A stretch of DNA of 64,000 nucleotides. Origin: Stentor coeruleus (taxonomy: Eukaryota > Ciliophora > Heterotrichea > Heterotrichida > Stentoridae). Location of the stretch: NCBI GenBank assembly GCA_001970955.1, contig MPUH01000137.1:1-64000 (forward strand). The letters run 5' to 3'. This document shows positions 29,024-38,720 of the stretch, piece after piece (position 1 is the first letter of the stretch; each line of letters begins with the position of its first letter). Both the position numbers and the translations under genes were made by a program. The notes beneath the pieces are model-generated. The model saw nothing but the letters and a program-made list of their open reading frames with translations, did no database searches and was not told the origin of the DNA.

Positions 29024-29609
29024 GCATGGTTTAGATTTGAATAGGGTTTAGTTTTAAAAGATTATCAGTGATTTTTTTGTAGAAAGAATGATTTGAGATT
29101 AAAGGTAGTAGGAAGGGTTATGTGTGGTTTAGTTTGGATTATGAAATGGGAAAATATTTTTGAGTGCTTTTTATTATTGAAATATTATTGAAGAATTATA
29201 GAAATTTGGTAAAGTGTTTGATTGTTAAACTTTTTTTAATTGATGATTTTTTTATGTGGNTTGATTGTTAAACTTTTTTTAATTGATGATTTTTTTCACA
29301 TGAGCTCACACTTCACAATGTAAAACAAATTCAAATACCACAACATCATATCCAATTACTATCAAATCCAATTCCCAACAAATCCAATTCCAAGTAAATC
29401 CAACAACTAAAATAACTGCCATAAAACCTAATAAAATATATCACATCTTAAAACCAAAATCAAAATCTTCCCATCCACTAAAGGCCTAATCCAATCCCAT
29501 CTAATCTTCAATAATTTTCTTATCTATAACCAATATCTTCTCTGATAAAAAAATTAAAATTCCTCACTTCCTTCTCAAAAAAAAAAATTCAAACATCTAT
29601 ATATTAAAC
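29024..29609. other. convergent intergenic region with assembly join
   Basis: 3' flanks of convergent genes. The N at 29260 splits it: G-rich before, C-rich after. Nothing else is seen. Confidence 0.5.
29219..29297. repeat. near-duplicate flanks of a single N at 29260
   Basis: About 36 bases, from ttgattgttaaacttttttt to gatgattttttt, occur on both sides of the N (from about 29219 and from 29261). This is another unmerged contig end. Confidence 0.7.
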
Positions 29610-30407
29610 CTATAATATAATGCATTTATCATATCTGCACTGACAACAATTTCTAACATTTTCAAATGTTGTATTTCCCTCTACAAACTCACCAATTTCC
29701 TTATCCTGATCTTTATCATCCATAGTCCTATTAACCTTATCAAGTATTTCAGCCTCTCCTGTCTCATAATTCATACTAGACTTACAAGCTCTATTCACCA
29801 TAAAAAGTCCATCTTTAGCATATTTCCCAATATCCTTCCTTTCAACAATAAAACAAGGATCTAAAGTTTCCCAAACTTGTCCTCCCATAAACCCTGACTG
29901 ATTCCTTGATTGTGAAAAAGATTTCATAAGACCACTTTGCCATAAAAAAGTGTTAAAAACAGAATTCATAGCCCCAGCTTCAGTCCTTGAATAAGTAAAA
30001 GATGGGGTGATATTAACAGATGGTTCATCACAAGAGTTTTCTAAAAATGACTTATAATTCTCACACATTTCACGATCATCTAAATGTCCTTCTGAATCTA
30101 CTATAAGAAAACTGCATTTCTTTTCAATGTCTTCACAATTGATTTGATGGTCTTCATGGAAAAGTTTTCTATAAAATATATCATTATTCTGTTCTTGATA
30201 AGCCTCAGGATCATTTTCTGGTTTTTGTGAAGAAAGCCAATTAAGTTTGGATTTTAATAGTGAGTCTTCTAGAGATGGATCAGAAAGGGCGTTAAAAACA
30301 GTGTCTAGAGCTTGTAAGGATTGCATACGTGACCGGTCGCTTGTTTCTAGATCGAATTCTTCTTCAAATCTTTCACTTTTGCCTTTTTGGTATTGGTGCT
30401 TATCCAT
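29610..30407 (-). CDS. acidic protein with C-terminal CaaX box, 265 aa
   Basis: No catalytic domain recognised. The N-terminus is charged (MDKHQYQKGKSERFEEEFDL). The middle is acidic with many Asp/Glu/Asn. It ends NCCQCRYDKCIIL: the last four residues CIIL make a CaaL box, the form preferred for geranylgeranylation, and the upstream Cys cluster could be palmitoylated. A peripheral membrane protein is likely. The precise CaaX end argues that the stop and frame are right. It shares the prenylation theme with the 9.2-kb gene, but no sequence similarity beyond that is visible. Confidence 0.7.
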   Translation of the reverse strand: MDKHQYQKGKSERFEEEFDLETSDRSRMQSLQALDTVFNALSDPSLEDSLLKSKLNWLSSQKPENDPEAYQEQNNDIFYRKLFHEDHQINCEDIEKKCSFLIVDSEGHLDDREMCENYKSFLENSCDEPSVNITPSFTYSRTEAGAMNSVFNTFLWQSGLMKSFSQSRNQSGFMGGQVWETLDPCFIVERKDIGKYAKDGLFMVNRACKSSMNYETGEAEILDKVNRTMDDKDQDKEIGEFVEGNTTFENVRNCCQCRYDKCIIL

Positions 30408-31265
30408 GGTAAGTAAATTATAAGGTATTAAGATTTCAACAATATGTATAAAAGTTGGGTTGAATTAGTGTTTTGTATAGAGAAAAAATGAGAGGTAGTT
30501 ATTTAGTGGAATTTGAATATGTTTTGGTTTAGATGATTTATTGGGACATATGCCATTTTGCCATACTGCTGAAATAAGGAGTTAAAGGATAAGTAAGAGA
30601 TAATTTTTTTGTTAGAAATTTGTGGGATAGGGATGATCGAGGAAGATGATAGAAAATTGTTTATCATAAAAGTGGGGATAAGTTAAATGTGAGAAGGAAA
30701 TATTTGGAATTTATATTTAGAATTGATATAAGTGTTTTAAGATGTATTTAAGGATAAAGGTTGAGGTTTAGAGAGAAAAAATGTTTTTATAGGATTTATT
30801 ATTATGGAATTGTGAGATGTTTTTGTTAAAATATTAAAGTTAGGTTATTTTTTATATTGTGTTTAGGATTTTAGGTTAGAATTATGCTTATGGTATAATG
30901 ATTATTTATATTAAGGCTTTTGGAAAGGAAATAATTATAAGAAACTTTTGGTGTTTATTCAGGAACTTTGTAAAAACAATATATTAAAATTAAGATTACA
31001 GAGTTTACTCATTGGTAATAAAATTCTATATATAAACAATTATTCTAGCTCCCTTGTAATAAAATACCAATAAATCTTCTATCATTCCTTATCCTAATTT
31101 ATATTATTTCATAAAATCCTATTACTCCTAATCATATATCATATCTCAAAACCCCATCACCTCTGCTAAAATAAAGCTCATTCAAAATATTTATCATAAT
31201 CCCTAATTAAATAAAAATCCAAACTCATATATTTACCGAAATCCTAAAACCCTAAAAAATCATAT
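30408..31265. other. intergenic region between two minus-strand genes
   Basis: G over C at 30480-30960 (5' flank of the left gene), flipping to C over G by 31040 (3' flank of the kinase gene). No reading frame of interest. Confidence 0.5.
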
Positions 31266-32225
31266 TTAACTACAATTTAACCATGGGTCAATCAAAGCTT
31301 CATGTATCGTAATCCTACTATTTGGGTTCTTATCAAGTAACTTCCTAATCAAATCTCTAAGCCCTTCACTTATACTTGGTTCATCAGGAAAACTCAATCT
31401 ATTTATCTTTTACTCAAATTCTTCAATATTTTTAAACAACTCTGACATGTTTTGCCCATTAAAAGGTAATACACTATATACAAAAGTATAAAGTATTAAA
31501 CCTAAGCTCCACATATCTACAGCTTTGCATCTATAAGAACTATTATATGAAGCACTAGAAATACTCTCAGGGGGAAAAAACTGATAAGTCCCTGGGTTTT
31601 TGAATAGAAAATCACTAGTAGCAAGATTGAATGCTCTGTCAAAATCGCTAATTTTCACAATCAAATTCTCAGTCAAAAGTATATTCTGAGGTTTCAAATC
31701 ATAATGAACTATCAATTGCATATGCAAATAATACACTCCATATATAATTTGCCTAAAAATATGCCTAAAGACTTCTTCATTTATCCTTCCTTCCATCCAC
31801 TTTATAATAAATTTATTTTCTTTTGTATCCCAACTCATTAAGTTTCCTTTACTACAGTTTTCCATTACAATATAAATTTTCCCATGGTCTTCATCGTGAA
31901 TGACTTCGAAAATTTTTATGATATTTTCATGATTAAGGGTCTTGAGGATATTGATTTCTCTATAGACATTATCGAGTGCTGTTTTTATGATTGTGTTTCC
32001 TTTTGAGTCTTTTGTGAATTCTTTTTGTCTAGAGAGGTTGTCGGTGTTTATAATTTTGATAGCCTATTTACTATTTACATAAAAGACTTTTTTCCTTTTG
32101 CTGAGGAAAACTTTAGAGTTGGCACCTTCACCGATTTTTTCTAGTAGGGTGTAACTGTTGATTTTTTTAATGTTGTTTCGATCTTTATGGGCTTTAGCTT
32201 TGTAGGTTTCTTTGAAGGAGTTCAT
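31266..32225 (-). CDS. CaMKK-like Ser/Thr protein kinase with altered HRD and DFG motifs, 309 aa, three exons
   Basis: Three exons (32225-32079, 32063-31414, 31398-31266) join across two 15-nt introns into one full kinase domain. Gly-loop IGEGANSKVFL at 31-41, Lys52 in YAIKII, Glu85 in YREINILKTLNHENI, and SRITIHEALIDPWL at the end are normal. DNVYREINILKTLNHENIIK and FPDEPSISEGLRDLIRKLLD match calcium/calmodulin-dependent kinase kinase or plant SnAK-type enzymes. But the catalytic loop reads HYDLKPQN (Arg of HRD is Tyr) and the metal-binding motif reads DFD (Gly is Asp). The catalytic Asp171, Asn176 and metal Asp189 remain, so it may still be active, without the Arg that couples to a phosphorylated activation loop. 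No calmodulin-binding tail: the protein is little more than the domain. Confidence 0.88.
31399..31413 (-). other. 15-nt intron 2 of the CaMKK-like kinase gene
   Basis: On the minus strand GTAAAAGATAAATAG. Removal joins ...FKNIEEFE to LSFPDEPSISEGL, giving the final kinase helices. Confidence 0.9.
32064..32078 (-). other. 15-nt intron 1 of the CaMKK-like kinase gene
   Basis: On the minus strand GTAAATAGTAAATAG. Removal joins ...KRKKVFY to AIKIINTD, restoring the strand with the ATP-binding Lys. Confidence 0.92.
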
Positions 32226-32420
32226 ATTAAATTATAGTATGTTTGTGATTTTTTTAATAGTTTTTTTTTGTGGAATGATTGTGGTGAAAAGTATGGAAAG
32301 TCACAATTTTGATGTGAAATTAGGATGGATTTTGTGAAGGATATTTATGGCGAGAATTTTCATAGTTAGAAAAGAGTTTTTTTGAATAGATTTTATAATT
32401 GCATCATTATATTTATAAGA

Positions 32421-32458
32421 TATTAAATTCTTTATAAAATATTAAATTCTTTATAAAA
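32421..32458. repeat. 19-bp tandem duplication
   Basis: The unit tattaaattctttataaaa occurs twice without interruption between two minus-strand genes. It is short and probably simple slippage. Confidence 0.8.
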
Positions 32459-32512
32459 TCTTAACTCACAAACAACTTTCCTTATCTCAAATTAATCTAA
32501 AGCTACTTCAAG

Positions 32513-32992
32513 TCAACATAAATTATTTTTATTTAATAGCGAAGGTATTCTCAACAAATCATTTTTTCTTTGACTCAAACTGTTACTTAACACCCCAATT
32601 CTATTCTGAAAAGGACTTTTTCTCCTACACAACCTATTTACTAACCCTTTCTTCAAGTATTTCCCATTATCTTCATTATCATATTTTGACTTATAAAAAT
32701 AATAAAGCTTCTCATATAATTCCTCAGATCTATTTGGCAGATTAAGTTTTTTTCTATCAATATAACTCAGATTAGTTTTACTATTTTTTGCAATAGGAAA
32801 AGAAAGGTTATTTGCTGAACAATCATTTATTGGTTTTTGAAAAAGGGTTTTAAAACTTTGTGTTTTTGTAAATCGCATTGAATGATAGAGTTCAGTTAGT
32901 TGATGCTTGATTTTATCATCAATAAACTTATTGGATCGAGGGGTTTTTGATATGTTTTGTGATTTAGGAGAAAAGTTTGAGTTTGATTGCAT
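32513..32992 (-). CDS. hypothetical basic protein, 159 aa
   Basis: Unrecognised. Rich in Lys, Asn and Ser, with a central helix-prone part (RSEELYEKLYYFYKSKYDNE) and otherwise disordered character. TPRSNK and KSPFQNR may be proline-directed or basophilic kinase sites. No signal peptide or membrane segment. It lies 287 bp upstream of the kinase gene on the same strand. Confidence 0.6.
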   Translation of the reverse strand: MQSNSNFSPKSQNISKTPRSNKFIDDKIKHQLTELYHSMRFTKTQSFKTLFQKPINDCSANNLSFPIAKNSKTNLSYIDRKKLNLPNRSEELYEKLYYFYKSKYDNEDNGKYLKKGLVNRLCRRKSPFQNRIGVLSNSLSQRKNDLLRIPSLLNKNNLC

Positions 32993-33736
32993 TTTTTTTA
33001 TATATTATTTGGCATGGGTATATTTTCTAAGCTTTTTTAAGCTAAAAAAATTTCGTCCAGACATTTTTATAATAATTTTATGATGACTTACAAGCATATG
33101 CCTGAATCTTGATGCATACACACCTTTTCTCTGACTATATCTTTATATATACACTAGGAAATACATTCACTATTGTGAATGCAAAGCTTTAGACTAATAA
33201 TTCTCAGACTAAAAATTTCTCAAATCTCTCAGCTTGTAACAAGGATATTCTTATGAAGAAAGGTATGATCATAGTCCAAGTATTCAAAGATAAAAATCTT
33301 TTCCTAAGGTTTTGAATATGAAATCGAGTTTTTTTGCCTTATGGCGCTGAATTTTACAAACTTCGACTTTTGGATTCTAATCCCTATAGTGCTAAATTTA
33401 TCCTAAAACTTTAAAGTATATAAAAACTTTGTCCTACCATATAGCCAAGACTGATAATCGTTTTTTTCTCATGATTTAGTATAAAAATTCTCTCTAAATC
33501 TCCAAACTCCTCAAAAAAAAAACTAACCTCCCTTCAACAACAAAATCTCACAAGAAACTTTTTAAATTATAATCTAACAAAAATTAATATCTAAACTATA
33601 ATTCATATGGCAAAACCTTTACCTAAAAGCCTAATCCACTAAAAAATCCCCATAAACACCTTGCAAAACTTCACAAAAATTTACTCTGACAAAGCCTAAT
33701 CCATCAATAAAAATTCAATTATTTCACTACCTTAAC
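32993..33736. other. intergenic region containing a decayed coding remnant
   Basis: The minus-strand remnant at about 33090-33510 is listed separately. The rest (33510-33736) is C-rich and A-rich with no coding character. Confidence 0.45.
33090..33510 (-). pseudogene. decayed coding remnant of unknown family
   Basis: One minus-strand frame stays protein-like for about 140 codons: NDYQSWLYGRTKFLYTLKF, later DKFSTIGIRIQKSKFVKFSA and KIFIFEYLDYDHTFLHKNIL, then FSLRIISLKLCIHNSECIS. It is interrupted by six stops (three TAG, three TGA) but by no frameshift that I can see. No TAA interrupts it, although TAA is the commonest chance stop in such AT-rich DNA. None of the stops sits at a 15-nt GT...AG intron. 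I do not recognise the protein. A former gene that decayed by point changes is the simplest explanation. Confidence 0.45.
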
Positions 33737-34273
33737 CTAAGTTTTAAGTAAAATATACTTCTGTAAGCAAACGCTAGTATTATTCAACATAACTTTAGCA
33801 ATTTTATTTACCCTAATTTCAACCTCTAAATAAAACTTACTCTCTTTTGGAACTAAATTTCTCATAATCTGGGGCATTGTTTCTTCCCTTGAGAAAACTG
33901 GGGCCATTTGGACTTCATCAATAAATTGCATGGTTTTATATACAGGAAAATCTTCATTCATAACCCTGATCATTTCCCTTTTAGTTTTTTTTACTTTTTC
34001 AGCAGGTAAATTCTCAGACATTCTTTTGCCTGGGATCTTTTGTGACTTGTAATAAAGAGTTTCAGCGACCATTTTGATCTCGTTTTGCTCAGAATGCACG
34101 AGTTCTTTATCAAATTTTCTATATGAGGTTAAATCGACGATATCAGATTTCGATTTCTTTTTACAGTCAATATGCACAGTATTAGTTACACCGAGATGAA
34201 GTTTTTCATTGAAAATTTGAGATAAAATTAGAGCTTGTAGGGTTGTTTGGAGTAAACACATTGATTCTGTCAT
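33737..34273 (-). CDS. hypothetical protein, 178 aa
   Basis: Starts MTESMCLLQTTLQALILSQI, a mildly hydrophobic first 22 residues that could be a helix rather than a signal peptide, since no cleavage-site pattern follows. The middle is basic and helical (KMVAETLYYKSQKIPGKRMS). The C-terminal part has alternating hydrophobic residues (FYLEVEIRVNKIAKVMLNN) that may form beta strands. Family unknown. The 5' side is a long divergent region shared with the dioxygenase gene. Confidence 0.6.
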   Translation of the reverse strand: MTESMCLLQTTLQALILSQIFNEKLHLGVTNTVHIDCKKKSKSDIVDLTSYRKFDKELVHSEQNEIKMVAETLYYKSQKIPGKRMSENLPAEKVKKTKREMIRVMNEDFPVYKTMQFIDEVQMAPVFSREETMPQIMRNLVPKESKFYLEVEIRVNKIAKVMLNNTSVCLQKYILLKT

Positions 34274-35166
34274 TTTAATATCCCCCCTTGTGTTGGAGGA
34301 AATATTTTATTTTTTTTGAGGATTTTCAGTGGGAAAATAATAAAATTTAGATGAGGTTTTAGGATAGGCTGGAGTTATTGGATTATTATAATAGTATGTA
34401 TAAAGATAACATGCAGAAACATCATATAATAAATCTTGCAAACTTGAATGAACTTTTGGTTATACCTTATTGGAATTAATATTCATTATATCTGTTAACC
34501 TAAATATAGCCTAATATCATATTTAATCTTAAGCATATATTCCTTTATTCATAAATGATTATAATAATAATAATCTAAACCCTTAATAACAAAAAAAAAT
34601 TGTGCATCCTATAGTTATTATCATATCTCTAGCTTTATATTCAATCTAATCTTATCAATATATCATATAAAACTAAAAAAAATCTAAACTATTTCTCACT
34701 ACCTATATTTATTATTAAATCCTATAAAATCCATAATCAACCTTCCCATAGTCACCTTGCAACAAACCTAAAAAAATCATCATCAAAAAAATATTTTATA
34801 TCCCTCAGTTTCTCTCTAACATTTTCTCCATCCTCATCCCTACATCAAACCACTTAAAAAACACATAAAATCCTCATCAAGTTTTCTAAACCAGCTTCAA
34901 CCATCACATCTCTTTATTCCCTAAACCCAGCAAAACTTACATAAAAACCTTCAAAAATTCATAAATCCCTTATTTCGCTTCCCTTCATTAAAATCCTCCT
35001 AAATCCTTATCCTCTTTTCAGCACCAATCCTAAAAATATCAACCTCTTCAAACCCCACTTCTTCCTAAAAACCCTTCAAAAAGCCTAAAAAAAATTAATC
35101 CTATACAAATATGATGTTATTGCATAAATCATTAAAACTAAACCTACTCCATTAATACCAATATAA
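34274..35166. other. divergent intergenic region, about 0.9 kb
   Basis: The left 120 bases are G over C, the remaining 700 are very C-rich and G-poor on the + strand, as usual 5' of plus-strand genes here. No coding frame and no clear promoter motif. Confidence 0.5.
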
Positions 35167-36009
35167 ATGCTTTCTAGGATCTCAAAGAAATTTTTCAGTT
35201 CATTCGCCATGCCATCAACACAAAATTATCTTACAGAATCTCAAATCCGTCAATATGAACAAGATGGTTTTCTAGTATTAAAAAATACTTTACCTCCATA
35301 CATTCGTGATACTCTAATTCAATGGGCAGATGAACTTGAATCTTTACCAGAAACCCCTGGGAAATGGATGAAATACTTTGAAGTAGATAAAATTACAGGA
35401 AAAAAGCTTCTTTGCCGAGTTGAGAACTTTTTACCATTTTATGATGACTTGAAAAATCTATCATATGGTATGATAAATGATATGAGTGGTGAATTGTTTA
35501 GAGAACCTTCAGTTATTTATAAAGAAAAAGTTAATTTTAAATTACCACATGGCAATGGTTTTACAGCTCATCAAGACCAGCCAGCTTTTGTGTCTTTTGG
35601 TTTAGAAAAATTGCTTACAGTTTTACTTCCGATAGACCCTAATACTAGAGAATCTGGAGGGCTTGATTTCGCTTATGGCTTACACAAATCTAGAGAAATC
35701 ATACCTCAGAATAGTGATGGAGGGATTAGAACTGATTTAGAAGCTAGGATGAATTGGTTTCCTATTGATGCTGCAGCTGGAGACTTAGTGTTTTTTGATA
35801 GTTATTCCCCTCATAGAAGTGATGTTAATTTTAGCACATTTACAAGAAGGAATTTATATTTAACGTACAACCCTCTGTCTCATGGAAGTTATAGAGAAAA
35901 ATATTATATTGAGAAGAGAGAAAAATTCCCCCCAGAATGTGAGAGAGACCCTAATAAAGACTATAGCGAAGGGGCAAGGGTGTTTAATGTAGCAAATCCT
36001 ATTAAATAG
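35167..36009 (+). CDS. phytanoyl-CoA dioxygenase (PhyH) family enzyme, 280 aa
   Basis: A non-haem Fe(II)/2-oxoglutarate oxygenase. YEQDGFLVLKNTLPPYIRDT at 30-49 is the typical start of the PhyH fold. His135 and Asp137 in FTAHQDQPAF, and His216 in DSYSPHRSDVN, make the iron triad; Arg227 or Arg228 in TFTRRNLYLTY would bind 2-oxoglutarate. The N-terminus MLSRISKKFFSSFAMP is basic, Ser-rich and lacks acidic residues, a plausible mitochondrial targeting peptide; initiation at Met15 would give a cytosolic form. The exact substrate is unknown; family members hydroxylate phytanoyl-CoA or other lipids and small molecules. Length fits the family and all metal ligands are present. Confidence 0.9.
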   Translation: MLSRISKKFFSSFAMPSTQNYLTESQIRQYEQDGFLVLKNTLPPYIRDTLIQWADELESLPETPGKWMKYFEVDKITGKKLLCRVENFLPFYDDLKNLSYGMINDMSGELFREPSVIYKEKVNFKLPHGNGFTAHQDQPAFVSFGLEKLLTVLLPIDPNTRESGGLDFAYGLHKSREIIPQNSDGGIRTDLEARMNWFPIDAAAGDLVFFDSYSPHRSDVNFSTFTRRNLYLTYNPLSHGSYREKYYIEKREKFPPECERDPNKDYSEGARVFNVANPIK

Positions 36010-37167
36010 AGTACAAATAAATTATTTTAAGTTGAATAAAAAGGATTGATGTAGAAGATAAAGGGTGAGGTTTAGGATTGGAAGAATATGAAGATTTTTA
36101 GAGCTGGTGGATTGGGATGATTGTTGGATTATAAGATCGTGGATTTAGGGGGAACTAATTTGAGGATTTTTGGTTTTTAGTTTTTAATTTGGGATAAATA
36201 ATTTTTATTATTTAATACTGGTTTATATATTAAAATTCTAGTTTTTATGATATGATAGTAATATTGGAAGTTATAATTTTTTTGATGATAATCAGATATA
36301 AGACTAAAAATATCAGAAAAATAGTAGATAAAAATATTAAGAATTTATAGATAATAATGTAAAGAAGACTCAATCCTCTCTTTAATAGGCATCAAAAATC
36401 ATATATTTAAATACTTGAAAGATTGATCCAGAATTCAGTGAATTAATAATTTTAAATTTATATAAAATTCGATATAAATGGGATGTAAGCAGAATAAAAT
36501 TATTCATAAATCTCAAATTAAACTTTCATTAAAATTATTACTTATGATTTATATTAATGGAAACATTTTCCTGCGTATGTTATTTTTACTAAAGCTCATT
36601 TATCTTGAATCAAGCAATTAAATCTTCATTCCTATATCTCACCATATTATCTCTAAACACGAAAATTTTATATCAAAACCAAAAAAACTCTATGATTAGT
36701 AGTACCTCATAACTAATCATAAAAATCCTGATATCATCTCCAAATAATCCAAAATATCCTTGCAAAAATCCACCCTAAGCTCCTTTTATTCCCAAGACTT
36801 TCATTAAAACCAACCTACGATCATCCAAGAATCTAATCCTACACCCAAAAAATCATTATAAATCCTAAATAAAACCTTCAACACTCTAAAACATCATCTC
36901 TCATAAACTATCATAATTCTCATAAATTCCTTCTAACACCCTAACTCAAAGTTTATCAGATATCTTTCTCCTAACCGCAAAAGTAAATCCCTAACCTTCT
37001 TTATCTTTTAAATTTCCATAAAAAGTATTTTCCTCATATAAAAATCCACTAAAAACCCTTATCCCATCTTCAAAAATCTTCATTTTAACAACCTTCTGTA
37101 ATTTTGAACTCAAGCTTGTTAAGTCCATTAAGCATTTCATTTAGTTAAAAATTCAACACGTGTAAAT
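36010..37167. other. intergenic region between two plus-strand genes
   Basis: The first 230 bases after the stop are G over C, then a long C-rich, G-poor block (36600-37160) leads to the calreticulin start. The skew reverses near 36400. No coding frame is seen. Confidence 0.5.
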
Positions 37168-38322
37168 ATGAAGTTAGTGGTAGTAGCATGCTTACTAGCT
37201 CTAAGCGCAGGAACTGTTTTCTTTTCAGAAGAGTTTGGAAGCGGTTGGGAATCTAGATGGGTTCAATCATCAAAGGCTGAGTTTGGCAAGTTCGAATTAT
37301 CAGCTGGTAAGTGGTTTGTTGATGAAAATACAGACAAAGGAATCCGTACCCCTACAAATGCAAAATCTTATGCTATTTCTAGCAAAGTTCCAGCTTTTAC
37401 CAACGATGGCAAGACTCTGGTTGTCCAGTTCACAGTTAAAAACGAGCAAAACTTGGACTGTGGTGGAGGATATGTTAAGATCCTTCCAGAAGGTTTTGAT
37501 CAGGCTAATTTCGATGGACAAACCCCATACCTGATCATGTTTGGCCCTGACCAATGCGGTTCAGATAAAAAAACCCACGTCATCCTCCCATACAATGGTA
37601 AAAACTTCATTAACACTAAAAGAATTAGAAACGAGCCAGATAGCTTAACTCACCAATATACTCTTATAGTCAACCCAGACAACACTTTCAAAGTTTTAAT
37701 AGACAATCAAGAAGTTACAGCAGGACCCTTAGATGAGAACTTTGAAATGCTCCCACCAAAAGAAATCAATGATCCATCTGCCAAAAAGCCTGAAGATTGG
37801 GTTGATAACCCTACAATTCCTGATGTAAATGATTTTAAGCCTGATGGATGGGATGATATTCCTGAGTTTATTGATGATAATGAAGCTACTAAACCAGATG
37901 ATTGGAATGATGAAGATGGAGAATGGAAAGCACCAAGAAAACGTAATCCTGAATATAAGGGTGAATGGAGACAGAAGACTATTCCAAATCCTGATTATAA
38001 AGGACCATGGGTAGCTCCTAAGATTGCTAATCCTGATTATGTTGCTGATAGTGAGTTGTATAAGATTGGGAATGCTGGAGGTGTTGGCATTGAAATCTGG
38101 CAAGTCACAGCAGGGTCTATTTTCGACAATATTTTCATTGGAGACGATGTCGAAGAAGCTTCTGAATTTTCCAAGAAGACCTTTGCCGCTAGAAAAGAAA
38201 AAGAGCCAGCTATTAAAAAAGCATTAGACGATGAAGAAGCTGCTAAATACGCACAAGAGCATGGTCATGAAGAAGAAGACTATGGTGATTATGAGGATAT
38301 TGAAGCAAGAGAAGATCTTTAG
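37168..38322 (+). CDS. CALR: calreticulin, 384 aa
   Basis: An ER calcium-binding lectin chaperone. Residues 1-16 (MKLVVVACLLALSAGT) are a signal peptide; FFSEEFGSGWESRWVQSS begins the mature N-domain. A cysteine pair (LDCGGGYVKIL and GPDQCGSDKK) is as in calreticulins. The P-domain at about 200-285 has the acidic repeats KPEDWVD, KPDGWDD, KPDDWND and then GEWKAPRKRNPEY, GEWRQKTIPNPDY, GPWVAPKIANPDY, three of each kind. GSIFDNIFIGDD starts the C-domain, which ends acidic. The tail is AREDL rather than KDEL or HDEL. No transmembrane segment, so calreticulin not calnexin. No intron. It is among the more C- and G-rich genes, consistent with high expression. Confidence 0.97.
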   Translation: MKLVVVACLLALSAGTVFFSEEFGSGWESRWVQSSKAEFGKFELSAGKWFVDENTDKGIRTPTNAKSYAISSKVPAFTNDGKTLVVQFTVKNEQNLDCGGGYVKILPEGFDQANFDGQTPYLIMFGPDQCGSDKKTHVILPYNGKNFINTKRIRNEPDSLTHQYTLIVNPDNTFKVLIDNQEVTAGPLDENFEMLPPKEINDPSAKKPEDWVDNPTIPDVNDFKPDGWDDIPEFIDDNEATKPDDWNDEDGEWKAPRKRNPEYKGEWRQKTIPNPDYKGPWVAPKIANPDYVADSELYKIGNAGGVGIEIWQVTAGSIFDNIFIGDDVEEASEFSKKTFAARKEKEPAIKKALDDEEAAKYAQEHGHEEEDYGDYEDIEAREDL

Positions 38323-38720
38323 ACTAAATAATCTAGACGCATTACCTTAATTTATATGTCATATGCACATTTATATCTAATTAATATTCATTAAAAAACA
38401 TATTCTTATCATTCATAAACCATTTATTATACGTAAAAAAACCCTTAAATTCAAATAATCAGTTATAGTATGCATCTATAATATAATAAATAATCTATGT
38501 TTTACTGTAAAACTGTTATTTTTTTTATTATCTTGTGCAAAGGATTTCATAAAATTAAAGTGTTGATTGAGCTTTTTCAGAATAAATTTATCCTCCACAA
38601 CATTTTTATCTATTCCCTTAAGAAAGTCTCAAAATATATAAATTTTAAAACTTTTAATAAAAATAATCATCCTAAGCCTAAGACTTTAATAATAATCATA
38701 TAAATAAATTACTAATAACT
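38323..38720. other. convergent intergenic region
   Basis: 3' flanks of calreticulin and the zinc-finger gene. AT-rich. A 68-aa plus-strand frame at 38497 is low-complexity and is not accepted. Confidence 0.5.

Noticed and set aside
33090-33510. Introns explaining the stops in the minus-strand remnant
   Set aside because: None of the stops falls in or ends a 15-nt GT...AG segment.
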